Positions 1 to 6,803 of a DNA stretch of 27,413 nucleotides are shown here, piece after piece (position 1 is the stretch's first letter; the number at the start of each line of letters is the position of its first letter). This DNA is from an uncultured Sphingobium sp. (lineage in GTDB: Bacteria; Pseudomonadota; Alphaproteobacteria; Sphingomonadales; Sphingomonadaceae), in NCBI GenBank assembly GCA_946885845.1, contig CAMPHJ010000025.1:1-27413 (forward strand), written 5' to 3'. The notes beneath the pieces were generated by a model. The model was not told where the DNA came from, did not search any database, and saw nothing but the letters and a program-made list of their open reading frames with translations. Made by a program: the position numbers and the translations under genes.

Positions 1-33
1 GTGCGGGGCACGGACGGGGCTGGGCGGCTGAGG

Positions 34-165
34 TCATGCTTCGGTTCCGGCTTTGATGGAGAGATATTCGCGGTCGAAATGATCAAGCCCGTTAGCGCCG
101 ATCAACGCCATGTTGCGATCAATTTCGGCGCGCCTGCTTCTATGCTTGTCCAGATTATTTTTCAT
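34..165 (-). CDS. Small hypothetical protein (43 aa), doubtful
   Basis: I do not recognise this protein. It starts at an ATG preceded by a GAGAGG purine run 6 nt upstream, which is the main reason to consider it real. The product is 43 residues, hydrophilic, with a basic N-terminal part (KHRSRR) and a C-terminal HFDREYLSIKAG segment. It has no signal peptide, membrane segment or cysteine. A longer reading from 249 adds residues with no similarity I recognise, and the ribosome-binding site favours the shorter form. It lies near the left window edge and runs opposite to the DUF1080 gene, so any operon partner would be to its left, outside the window. It could be a chance ORF. Confidence 0.35.
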   Translation of the reverse strand: MKNNLDKHRSRRAEIDRNMALIGANGLDHFDREYLSIKAGTEA

Positions 166-405
166 GCCCGGCCTCTCGACAATCTGAATAGGCGGCAACA
201 CAAGCCAGTGGTCATATAACGGCCCTTGCAAGATATGCCTGATTGGCATGGCACTGGGCCTTCGCGCCCTATCGCTTCGCCCATTGCCCGTTCATCAACA
301 TCGCGAAAGATGTCAACGCGCGGAGGTGCCCTGCTTGCGCTCAGCAGGACTTTCGGCAACGATGCTGTGAGCAAAAGCCGGCACGCTGGCATGATGGAGA
401 GGGCC
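166..405. other. Intergenic region between divergent genes
   Basis: This stretch separates the small minus-strand ORF from the exported DUF1080 protein. A short palindrome (ATGCC, 5-nt loop, GGCAT) lies at 235-249 and could be an operator, but such short repeats are common by chance. No convincing EcfG-type or -35/-10 promoter was found. Open frames here have no similarity that I recognise. Confidence 0.4.
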
Positions 406-1179
406 ATGGATTACATGACGGGGCGGCGCACTTTCATTGTGGGCATAGGCGCTTTGGCGGCTTTCCCACGCCTCGCTGCAGCGGCGCAGCCGTCAGACGG
501 CCATGGGCGGCACGCCATGCCGCCGATGCCCCGGCCAATCGACGGCGACGGCCCCGGATTCAGGCCCTTATTTGATGGCCGAACCCTTTCCGGCTGGCGG
601 GGAGATCCCAGATATTGGCGTGTGGAGGACGGCGCGATAATCGGCGAGGTTACGCCGGACACTCTCCTCCGCAGCAATACATTTCTGATATGGAACGGCG
701 GTAAACCTGAAGATTTCGAGTTGAAGTTCGATTACAGGATCACGCCTGGTGGCAATAGCGGGGTGAATTACCGCAGCGCGGTTGTCAAAGACGAGATCAC
801 CCCAGCCAACCGTTTTGCGCTATCGGGGCTGCAGTTCGACATTGATGGGCGAAATCTCTTCACCGCCATGGTTTACGAAGAACGCGGGCGTAGCTTTATC
901 GCCCGCCGCGGGCAATTTTCGCGAACAACCACACCGCCTTCGCAGGTTATTGGAGCGATTGGGGAGCCAGGATCGTCAAGAACGATCAAAGCTGACTGGA
1001 ATGAAGCTCACATTATCGCCAAGGGCCCGTCCCTTTATCATCTGTTGAACGGCCAACTGATGGCGGCGGCCATTGATGAATCAAAAGGCCGTCGGCGCAA
1101 TGGCGAAATAGGCATGCAGGTGCATGTAGGTCCGCCGATGAAGGTGGAATATCGGAACATTCGGTTGAAACTGCTGTAA
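406..1179 (+). CDS. Exported DUF1080 (3-keto-disaccharide hydrolase-like) protein
   Basis: This is a DUF1080-family protein (257 aa from this start). The family is a concanavalin-like jelly-roll fold, and some members hydrolyse 3-keto-glycosides made by sugar 3-dehydrogenases. Residues 4-27 form a twin-arginine-type signal (TGRRTF, a hydrophobic run, then AAAAQ), so export to the periplasm is expected. The domain covers about 50-257. Typical family signatures are visible: FRPLFDGRTLSGW (52-64), YWRVEDGAIIGE (70-81), and a FELKFDYRITPGGNSGVNYRS-like stretch near 104-124. A GGAGAGGG run at 396-403 supports a start at 406 or at the ATG at 415 (the signal motif begins there), and an in-frame ORF extends further upstream without support. 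No oxidoreductase partner is adjacent. Substrate is unknown; it might act with the glycoside-processing genes farther right, but this is speculation. Confidence 0.85.
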   Translation: MDYMTGRRTFIVGIGALAAFPRLAAAAQPSDGHGRHAMPPMPRPIDGDGPGFRPLFDGRTLSGWRGDPRYWRVEDGAIIGEVTPDTLLRSNTFLIWNGGKPEDFELKFDYRITPGGNSGVNYRSAVVKDEITPANRFALSGLQFDIDGRNLFTAMVYEERGRSFIARRGQFSRTTTPPSQVIGAIGEPGSSRTIKADWNEAHIIAKGPSLYHLLNGQLMAAAIDESKGRRRNGEIGMQVHVGPPMKVEYRNIRLKLL

Positions 1180-1202
1180 CGCGGTAAAGCGGCACCGACA
1201 GC

Positions 1203-1400
1203 TCACGGTCGGGAAGCGTCCCGATCCTTTTGCGGATAGTCTTCCGGCTTCACCGTCCCGACATTCGGCCTGTCCTCGACATCTTCCGGGGGCTGGGCGC
1301 CGCCGGTCCGGGGATCGGCCTTTTCGTGGCCCGGCAGCGTATCGCCCAGCGGCCCGCGCGGTGTTTTCGAATCCTCGCGAGGATCAGTCTTGTCAGTCAT
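1203..1400 (-). CDS. Small hydrophilic protein (65 aa), stress-operon member
   Basis: The 65-residue protein starts MTDKTDPRED and is rich in Asp, Glu, Pro, Gly and Lys, with no hydrophobic segment and no cysteine. It is probably largely unfolded and cytosolic. A near-perfect ribosome-binding site (GGAGGAAAAATC then ATG) fixes the start; an upstream in-frame extension to 1466 has no such support. It follows the alcohol dehydrogenase on the same strand after 89 nt and is probably the last gene of the SRPBCC / dehydrogenase operon. Its make-up resembles small hydrophilic proteins commonly induced by stress in alphaproteobacteria, but I recognise no named family and give no function. Confidence 0.75.
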   Translation of the reverse strand: MTDKTDPREDSKTPRGPLGDTLPGHEKADPRTGGAQPPEDVEDRPNVGTVKPEDYPQKDRDASRP

Positions 1401-1489
1401 GATTTTTCCTCCGATCTGGTTTGCGAAGGCCAGTCCGACCGCGCGCTGCGCCCGCGATGATTGCAAACTTGTCCGCCATACTTCGCTCC

Positions 1490-2683
1490 TCAGGCAGCCG
1501 ACGCCGCGGCCATGCCGGGCTTCAGCACCACCTTGGTCACTTCATTCTGCTTGTCGTGAAACATCTTGTAACCGTCTGCCGCCTGCTCCAGCGGCAGGCG
1601 GTGGCTGATGAGGAAGGTCGTGTCGATCTTGCCTTCCATGATCGCATTCAGAAGCGCAGGCATATAATGCTGCACATGGGTCTGGCCCGTCCTGAGCGTC
1701 AGCCCCTTCTCCATGAACGCGCCCAGCGGAAATTTGTCGACAAAGCCGCCATAGACCGCTGGCATGGAAACGCGCCCGCCCTTGCGGCACGCAAGGATGG
1801 CCTGGCGGATCGAATGGGCCCTGTCGGTGCCCAGGAAAGTCGATACCTTGATCTGGTCCCACACATTGTCGGCGAAAAGGCCATGCGCTTCCAGCCCCAC
1901 CGCGTCGATACAGGCGTCAGGCCCCACGCCGCCCGTCATTTCCATCAGCGCCTCATAGGTTTTGCTTTCCTCATAATTGATCGTTTCAGCACCGAATCTT
2001 TTCGCCAAGTCCAGCCGGTGGGGGAAGTGATCGATCGCGATGACCCGCTCCGCGCCCATCAGAAATGCGGATTGAACGCAGAACAGACCTACCGGGCCAC
2101 AGCCCCAGACGGCGACCGTGTCACCCGGCTCGATCCCGGCATATTCGGCAGCCTGCCAGCCCGTCGGCAATATGTCGGACAGGAACAGCACCTTGTCATC
2201 GTCCACGCCGTCGGGAACGACGATCGGGCCTATGTCGGAAAAGGGGACGCGCACAAATTCCGCCTGGCCGCCAGCATAGCCGCCGGTCATGTGGCTATAG
2301 CCGAACAGCCCCGACATGGGATGACCATAAAGCGTTTGCGCGATGTCCTGATTATCCGCCGGAAGGCCGTTGTCGCAGGCCGAATATTGATGTTTCGAGC
2401 AATGGAAACAGGCCCCGCAGGCGATGGTGAAGGGCACGACCACGCGCTGCCCTTTCTTCAGCGTTGATCCCGGACCGGTTTCGACCACCTCGCCCATGAA
2501 TTCATGGCCCAATATATCCCCCGCCTTCATCGTGGGGATGAAGCCATCGTAAAGATGCAGGTCGGACCCGCAGATCGCCGTCGACGTGATGCGGATGATG
2601 GCGTCACGCGGATTGATGATCTCCGGGTCGTCCACCGTCTCCACGCGGACATCATGCTTGCCGTGCCAGGTCAGCGCACGCAT
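1490..2683 (-). CDS. Zinc-dependent alcohol dehydrogenase, formaldehyde-dehydrogenase-like
   Basis: This is a 397-residue medium-chain (MDR) zinc alcohol dehydrogenase of the class III / glutathione-independent formaldehyde dehydrogenase-like branch. It should oxidise an alcohol or aldehyde adduct with NAD in the cytosol. The catalytic zinc ligands Cys38 and His60-Glu61 (GHEF) are present. Structural zinc cysteines are at 89, 92, 95 and 103. The Rossmann motif GCGPVG is at 194-199, and Asp218 at the end of the second strand suggests NAD rather than NADP. Its ATG overlaps the stop of the upstream SRPBCC gene (TGATG), so the two are translationally coupled. The substrate cannot be read from sequence; related genes often sit in stress-response operons, which fits the neighbouring EcfG-type promoter. 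Confidence 0.93.
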   Translation of the reverse strand: MRALTWHGKHDVRVETVDDPEIINPRDAIIRITSTAICGSDLHLYDGFIPTMKAGDILGHEFMGEVVETGPGSTLKKGQRVVVPFTIACGACFHCSKHQYSACDNGLPADNQDIAQTLYGHPMSGLFGYSHMTGGYAGGQAEFVRVPFSDIGPIVVPDGVDDDKVLFLSDILPTGWQAAEYAGIEPGDTVAVWGCGPVGLFCVQSAFLMGAERVIAIDHFPHRLDLAKRFGAETINYEESKTYEALMEMTGGVGPDACIDAVGLEAHGLFADNVWDQIKVSTFLGTDRAHSIRQAILACRKGGRVSMPAVYGGFVDKFPLGAFMEKGLTLRTGQTHVQHYMPALLNAIMEGKIDTTFLISHRLPLEQAADGYKMFHDKQNEVTKVVLKPGMAAASAA

Positions 2684-3267
2684 CAGTCTGTCTCCTCGTC
2701 ATGCTGCTGGCGCGTGTATGCGCCTGTCGCGATCTCTCCAGTTTCCATCAACTGCTTGAAACGTCGCAGGTCCCGGCGCGCCTGAATGGCCGGCTCGCGC
2801 TGGAACATCTTGGCGATGACCTTGCCGATGACCCCGGCCGGCGGATCATAGAGGATCGTCGCCGTGACCCAGCTGCCCCGGCCTCCGGGCGCATCGCTGA
2901 AATCCACGCGGCCACTGTTGGGCACGTCCGCGCCCTCTTCTGATGTCCAGGCGATGGTTCTGCCCGGCACATCTTCAGTGATGAACGATGTCCACTCGAC
3001 AGTGCCGCCGCCGGGCGCCCTGACTGTCCATCGGGAGCGCTGCGCGTCCAGGCAATCGATCGCCACTACATTATCCATGAAGGCTGGCAACTTCGTGAAG
3101 TCCCGCCAATAATCATAGAGCTGCTGGCGCGGTCGGTTGATCGTCACCGTCTTGCCGCTGAGGCTGCGCCCCTTCGCGCCGGGGATGCTTTCTCCCGCCG
3201 CTGCTTCCGTTTTCGCTGTCGTCAGAGGCGCGTCGTCGCGCCCCATGCTGTCACGCACGTCGCCCAT
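2683..3267 (-). CDS. SRPBCC / polyketide-cyclase-like protein
   Basis: The protein is 194 residues with an SRPBCC (START/Bet v1-like) fold over about 37-175. The opening [20 protein letters not shown] (38-57) is the typical first strand and helix of cyclase/dehydrase members, and the closing [19 protein letters not shown] (162-180) is the long C-terminal helix typical of this group. No signal peptide is present. The start at 3267 is chosen because AGGAG lies just upstream; the frame extends to 3378 but that part is unlike the family. Its stop overlaps the alcohol dehydrogenase start by one base. Members of this subgroup may bind a hydrophobic ligand, but its nature is unknown. Likely first gene of a three-gene operon. 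Confidence 0.88.
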   Translation of the reverse strand: MGDVRDSMGRDDAPLTTAKTEAAAGESIPGAKGRSLSGKTVTINRPRQQLYDYWRDFTKLPAFMDNVVAIDCLDAQRSRWTVRAPGGGTVEWTSFITEDVPGRTIAWTSEEGADVPNSGRVDFSDAPGGRGSWVTATILYDPPAGVIGKVIAKMFQREPAIQARRDLRRFKQLMETGEIATGAYTRQQHDEETD

Positions 3268-3301
3268 GGATATTCTCCTGTCACGGCTCATGGGCAGAAA
3301 T

Positions 3302-3323
3302 AACGGCGGGGCCCGACCGTTCC
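3302..3323 (-). promoter_or_regulatory. Off-spacing EcfG-like element upstream of the SRPBCC operon
   Basis: On the minus strand GGAAC (3323-3319) is followed by CGTT (3305-3302) with a 13-nt spacer. Position relative to the SRPBCC start would suit a promoter, but known EcfG promoters have 16-17 nt between the boxes. It may be a weak or non-functional element, or chance. Confidence 0.25.
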
Positions 3324-3454
3324 ATCGAAGCCGTGAAATGGACGGATTTTGCGACCGATCACAGCAAGGCACCACCAATATGAATGGCGCTCACGGACGA
3401 CATGCCCGTTTGGCGGGGCGCATGGCATCAGCCTGCGCGTCGCCGCAAAAAGTC

Positions 3455-3479
3455 GGAACACTCGCGAGCCAGCCTCGTT
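3455..3479 (+). promoter_or_regulatory. EcfG (general stress response) type promoter
   Basis: GGAAC at 3455-3459 and CGTT at 3476-3479 are separated by exactly 16 nt, matching the alphaproteobacterial EcfG consensus GGAAC-N16/17-CGTT. A start of transcription near 3486 would leave a leader of about 22 nt holding the GGAG ribosome-binding site of the small ORF at 3508. This is the best-supported promoter in the window. Confidence 0.75.
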
Positions 3480-3507
3480 GACGACCTGCATTCACCGGAG
3501 AACCGTC

Positions 3508-3612
3508 ATGGCTGCGCATTCTCATATGTTTTTCGAGCGCCGGGACAGGCGCAGCCGCCGACCGGAAATGCGCGGCGACAAGGCGCGGCCCGACAAGGGC
3601 GCGCGACGCTGA
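3508..3612 (+). CDS. Small basic peptide (34 aa) ahead of pncC
   Basis: This short ORF encodes a 34-residue Arg/Lys-rich peptide beginning MAAHSHMFFERRDRR. A GGAG ribosome-binding site lies at 3497-3500, 7 nt before the ATG, and the ORF is the first one after the EcfG-type promoter. It ends 5 nt before the pncC start, which itself has no obvious ribosome-binding site, so translation of this peptide may feed translation of pncC. Nothing in the sequence indicates a separate function; the high charge could allow binding to nucleic acid or acidic partners, but that is a guess. Confidence 0.6.
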   Translation: MAAHSHMFFERRDRRSRRPEMRGDKARPDKGARR

Positions 3613-3617
3613 TCGAC

Positions 3618-4139
3618 ATGGCAGGTCCCGCCCAAACCCTGTCTCCCGCGCTGCCAAATGATGTCGAGCAGGTTGCCGAACAACTGCTCAAGGCCTGCTG
3701 TAAGCGGAATCTGAAATTGGCGACTGCGGAGAGCTGCACCGGCGGATTGCTGGCATCGCTCCTCACCGATGTCGAAGGCGCCAGCCACGCCTTCGAGCGG
3801 GGCTTTGTCGTTTATAGTGAAGAAGCCAAATGCGAGCTTCTGGGCATCGCCCGCAAACAGATCGACGCCTGCGGCGCCGTGAGCCGCGAAGTCGCCATCG
3901 CCATGGCGCAAGGAGCCCTGCATGGGTCCCATGCCGACGTGGCGCTGGCCGTGACGGGCTATGCCGGGATGGCGCCCGAAGGCGGGGAAGCGGGGTTGGT
4001 GCATCTGGCCTGCGCCCGCGGCAACGGCGCGATCGAACATCGTGAAATGCATTTCGGCGACATCGGTCGGGGTCCAGTCAGGATCGCCACACTCAGGATC
4101 GCTCTGAAGATGATGATGGACGCCATAGAGGATGACTGA
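3618..4139 (+). CDS. pncC: Nicotinamide-nucleotide amidase PncC / CinA C-terminal domain protein
   Basis: The 173-residue product is a stand-alone CinA C-terminal domain. Characterised relatives deamidate nicotinamide mononucleotide to nicotinate mononucleotide, recycling the pyridine ring of NAD in the cytosol. The family motif TAESCTGG is at 36-43, followed by ASLLTDVEGAS and VVYSEEAKCELLGI (64-77). The later AVTG segment (111-114) reads AVTGYAGMAPEGGEAGL, where most relatives have a glycine-rich AVTGIAGPGG-type loop, so this loop is divergent. Length is normal for stand-alone forms. The ATG at 3618 is chosen because it begins the domain and follows the small ORF by 5 nt; the frame is open back to 3384 but without support. 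It is probably under EcfG control. Confidence 0.85.
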   Translation: MAGPAQTLSPALPNDVEQVAEQLLKACCKRNLKLATAESCTGGLLASLLTDVEGASHAFERGFVVYSEEAKCELLGIARKQIDACGAVSREVAIAMAQGALHGSHADVALAVTGYAGMAPEGGEAGLVHLACARGNGAIEHREMHFGDIGRGPVRIATLRIALKMMMDAIEDD

Positions 4140-4388
4140 TCCGTCCTGTCCGCCGTTGATCCCTGCCCCCTCGCGGCAGCACAGCCGCACTTTGGAAGCA
4201 GAAAGCCGCAGCCCAGCATATTGAGTGGGTTGGCGCAGCCTTTGCTGGTCGTGCAAAAATACTCAGGCTGGCTGTATAGGTCAGGAGCGGCCGCACAGCG
4301 ACCAGGGCTTACCGATGCTTCGGGCCAGGGCATCGTACGCAAAGGTGGGCACCGGTTGTGCGCTTAAAAACTACGCGATAACAAAAAA
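4140..4388. other. Intergenic region, no gene recognised
   Basis: This region separates the convergent pncC and DUF3325 genes. Frames here are open only in short pieces, and none shows a family I recognise. A plus-strand frame ending with a TAA near 4368 is open for about 60 codons without a good start, and could be the tail of a decayed gene, but I cannot support it. A palindromic repeat element follows directly. Confidence 0.4.
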
Positions 4389-4534
4389 CTAGAGTGCGCG
4401 ACCTGCGCCCGATTGAACGCAGCGCGCTCTAAAGCATATTCTAAGCAGATGGCATCATCTGCTGACTCGGAAAATGCGGAAAATCAAAGGCAAATAAAGC
4501 ATGTCCGATTCAGTATGATCGGATCATGCTCTAG
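4389..4534. repeat. Composite palindromic repeat element bounded by CTAGAG/CTCTAG
   Basis: The stretch begins with CTAGAG (4389-4394) and ends with its inverse CTCTAG (4529-4534). Inside it are the 39-bp dispersed repeat (4391-4429), a perfect 8-bp hairpin AGCAGATG/CATCTGCT with loop GCAT (4444-4463), and a long hairpin (4498-4530) whose AGCATG-TCCGAT arm pairs with ATCGGATCATGCT, leaving one bulged base. It lies between convergent genes and overlaps the last codons of the DUF3325 gene. A second copy of only the 39-bp part is at 8966-9004. It resembles a REP or MITE-like intergenic element and may act as a bidirectional terminator. Confidence 0.6.
4391..4429 (+). repeat. 39-bp dispersed repeat, copy 1
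   Basis: This copy matches 8966-9004 at 37 of 39 positions, with 30 consecutive identical bases (4396-4425). The ends form an imperfect inverted repeat (AGAGTGCGC and GCGCGCTCT). Both copies lie between convergent gene ends. Confidence 0.85.
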
Positions 4535-4790
4535 GTCTGCTGAGCCACATGGTGCTGAACCAGCCAGTGACCGCGCAGGCCCCTAGCCAGACCAGGAACG
4601 CCGGTGCGTCGCCCGACCAGGCCAGCGCTATGCCCGGAAGCAATGCGACAAGAGTGAGGGCGCGGCGCTTGCGCACAGATGCGGTCTGTCCCCCCAGGCC
4701 GCCTGAGCGAACCCGCTTGGGATCGCCGACGCAAAGCGCAAGGATGCAGAACAGGGACAGGCCCGTGGCGATCAATGTCCAGGCGATCAT
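4524..4790 (-). CDS. DUF3325-like small membrane protein of the iron locus
   Basis: The 88-residue protein has three hydrophobic helices (about 2-21, 43-58 and 63-82) separated by a basic loop (residues 24-43, rich in Arg/Lys). Size, topology and place match DUF3325, a small membrane family that typically follows PepSY-TM and DUF3649 genes beside siderophore receptors. Its start overlaps the end of the PepSY gene in an ATGA junction (4787-4790). The stop codon (4524-4526) lies inside a hairpin of the adjacent repeat element, so the last few codons are contributed by repeat sequence. The role in iron uptake is assumed from gene neighbourhood; the biochemical function is unknown. Confidence 0.7.
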   Translation of the reverse strand: MIAWTLIATGLSLFCILALCVGDPKRVRSGGLGGQTASVRKRRALTLVALLPGIALAWSGDAPAFLVWLGACAVTGWFSTMWLSRPRA

Positions 4791-6370
4791 GCGGTTGCCA
4801 CGACCGGGGATGACGCCGCAGCTATACCGACCGGACGGGCTTTGGCGCCCTGTCGGATCATGCAGATCCCTCCGACCAGAAAGGCAAGGTCGAGAGCCGC
4901 GATGATTGGCTGGCCCGCTTCGATCACGTCAGGCCAGCCAGGCCCACCCATGATCAATCGCAAGGCTGGAAGCGCCACCATGACAAGTCCTGTGGTCAGT
5001 TCGAGCAGGGGCGTGAGCATGGTCGATCGAAGCGAAAATCCGGCGACGATCACGACAGCCGACGCCATTAGGAAGGTCGCAGGCGTCCAATATGCGGCTG
5101 AACCCATCGGCATGGTCATGAAAAATGCAGCCGCCGCCGCGCACAGTGCGAGTGGCAGGCCGAATGCAACGATGGTCACGGTCCGGCTCAGCCATTCGAG
5201 CGATCGAACGCTTTCGTTACGCCGCGCCAGCCACAGCCGCATGCCGGTGATCGTGACGTAGCACATGGCAAAACCCAGCGCGAACCAGACCGCCTTCGAC
5301 ACCATGCCTGCGAAATTACCGAAATGCAGCGGCGCCATGATCGCCGCCAGCGTGCCGCCGGTGGACGGTTGCGTTCCGATCGACGGTTTGGTCTGGATGA
5401 ATTGCGCCTTTGCTCCGTCATAGAGCAAGGTCGCAGGTTCGATGTCGCCCTCTCGCGCTGGATGGAAGCTTGTCACCTTCGCATCGGCGCGCCCGAAATT
5501 CTCGATCGAAACGAAGGTTGGAACTTGCCTGCTACGGGCGATGGCGTCGGCGGTAATCCGGTCGAGATTGCCGATGACCGCCGGGCGGGGGTCAGGGCGA
5601 CCGGGATTGCCGAACACCGTGTCGTTGAGCGCCTGCACATCGCCGCCAAAGGCCGCCATCGCGACAAGTGGCACGCCGATCGTGCCAAAGAAGGAAAAGA
5701 AGCTGCCCGTGAACGCCAGGATGAACGCGAAGGGCAGGCTCCATGAACCCGCGACGCTATGCCGGTCGCGATCCGCCAGAACGGGGTGGGCGTTCCGACG
5801 CAAGGTGAAAATGTCCTTGAGCAGATGCCGGTGGATCAGCAGGCCGGAAATGGCCGCGACCAGCATGGCGAGGCCGACGATCCCGGTCAGCAGCAAACCC
5901 CAGGGATCAGGCACGTGAAGGCGCACATGGGTATCGACCAGAAAATGGCTGAGCGCATCGTCATTTCTGGGGCCGAATACTTCTTCGCCCGTTCCGAACT
6001 GCTTGTTGGCAATTTCACCCTTGCCGTTGAGCTGGTAATAGACACCACGGCTGACGAATGTCCCGTCGGGATCGGTCTCGTGCCGGTGAAAGAACGCGCC
6101 CAGATTATGGTCGCCGATCTCGAACAGATCGACACCCTCATAATATTTGGCGGGCGTCTGGGCGGCCAGGCGTCGGACGCTGTCGTCGATCGGCCGTTCG
6201 AATGCTGACCGGCTTTCGACATGGCCGGCTGACCATATCCCGATTTCCTCGGCGAAGACCGCGGCCATTCCGGTAAACACCACCGCATAGAGGAGCAGGC
6301 CCAGCACGATGCCCGCCCATCCGTGGACAGCGACCATCAGCTTGGTCTGGTCCTTTTTCAAATGGATCAT
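4787..6370 (-). CDS. PepSY-associated membrane protein, iron-siderophore reductase-like
   Basis: This 527-residue inner-membrane protein belongs to the PepSY-TM family found beside siderophore receptors. A first membrane helix at about 13-35 is followed by a periplasmic region with a PepSY-like part, then further helices near 160-182, 208-230 and 358-380 and a cluster of helices in the last 130 residues. Conserved histidines near the helices (for example in HRHLLKD and in APLHFGNF) could ligate heme, as proposed for the family, whose members are thought to reduce ferric siderophores in the periplasm. It overlaps DUF3649 upstream and DUF3325 downstream by ATGA junctions, so the three are one translational unit. 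Confidence 0.88.
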   Translation of the reverse strand: MIHLKKDQTKLMVAVHGWAGIVLGLLLYAVVFTGMAAVFAEEIGIWSAGHVESRSAFERPIDDSVRRLAAQTPAKYYEGVDLFEIGDHNLGAFFHRHETDPDGTFVSRGVYYQLNGKGEIANKQFGTGEEVFGPRNDDALSHFLVDTHVRLHVPDPWGLLLTGIVGLAMLVAAISGLLIHRHLLKDIFTLRRNAHPVLADRDRHSVAGSWSLPFAFILAFTGSFFSFFGTIGVPLVAMAAFGGDVQALNDTVFGNPGRPDPRPAVIGNLDRITADAIARSRQVPTFVSIENFGRADAKVTSFHPAREGDIEPATLLYDGAKAQFIQTKPSIGTQPSTGGTLAAIMAPLHFGNFAGMVSKAVWFALGFAMCYVTITGMRLWLARRNESVRSLEWLSRTVTIVAFGLPLALCAAAAAFFMTMPMGSAAYWTPATFLMASAVVIVAGFSLRSTMLTPLLELTTGLVMVALPALRLIMGGPGWPDVIEAGQPIIAALDLAFLVGGICMIRQGAKARPVGIAAASSPVVATA

Positions 6371-6672
6371 CGTCCACTCTCCGTTGCGGCGGGTTGAGTT
6401 TCCAGCAGCTTTTGCGCCATCAGCCCCCCGTGAGCGAGAAATAGCGTGACAGCGACGACCGCCACGCGCGCGAGCCTGCGATCAAGGCAGGCATGGAAGA
6501 ACAGCGCCGCCCATATCAGCGGAATGAGGACCAGCGGCAACACCAGGTTGTCGACCCCCGCAGCTCCACGCGGCAGCCAGAGCGGCATTCCACCCACGAC
6601 GACGAGCGATACGATGATCGCGCCCGGCCCAGCCAGGAACACGCGAATCCCTTTACGCAACCCTTCAGACAC
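6367..6672 (-). CDS. DUF3649-like small membrane protein (GTG start)
   Basis: From a GTG start at 6672 the product is 101 residues with three or four hydrophobic helices (about 10-32, 42-59 and 68-85). The GTG is favoured because GGAG lies 6 nt upstream; the frame continues to an ATG at 6792, but that would run over the divergent promoter region and adds a poor N-terminus. Position as the first gene before a PepSY-TM protein and beside a siderophore receptor matches the DUF3649 family. Its stop overlaps the PepSY start (ATGA at 6370-6367). The molecular role is unknown; a helper of siderophore-iron handling is the usual inference. Confidence 0.7.
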   Translation of the reverse strand: MSEGLRKGIRVFLAGPGAIIVSLVVVGGMPLWLPRGAAGVDNLVLPLVLIPLIWAALFFHACLDRRLARVAVVAVTLFLAHGGLMAQKLLETQPAATESGR

Positions 6673-6739
6673 GCCCTTCTCCGCCCGGCTTCCTGCACAT
6701 GCGCCACCGTTAACGCCCAAACATCCACCGGGCAAGAAC

Positions 6740-6764
6740 ATTGCTATTGAGAATATCTTGCAAT
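6740..6764. promoter_or_regulatory. Candidate Fur box between the DUF3649 and receptor genes
   Basis: A dyad with outer arms ATTGC (6740-6744) and GCAAT (6760-6764) surrounds an AT-rich centre containing TATTGAGAATA. It is about 40 nt upstream of the receptor start and 68 nt from the divergent membrane gene, so one site could control both. Shape and AT content suit a Fur-type iron repressor site, but it does not match a strict consensus. Confidence 0.4.
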
Positions 6765-6803
6765 CCATGTATCGGCCCCGCGGATTGCACAAAGGGGATC
6801 AAG

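Noticed and set aside
1421..2467. 348-codon plus-strand open frame
   Set aside because: Shadow of the alcohol dehydrogenase, which has all zinc ligands and the cofactor motif.
3522..4256. 244-codon minus-strand open frame
   Set aside because: Antisense to pncC and the small ORF, with no family signature.
4220..4370. Plus-strand open stretch ending at a TAA, possible gene remnant
   Set aside because: No start, ribosome-binding site or recognised similarity; chance in GC-rich DNA explains it.
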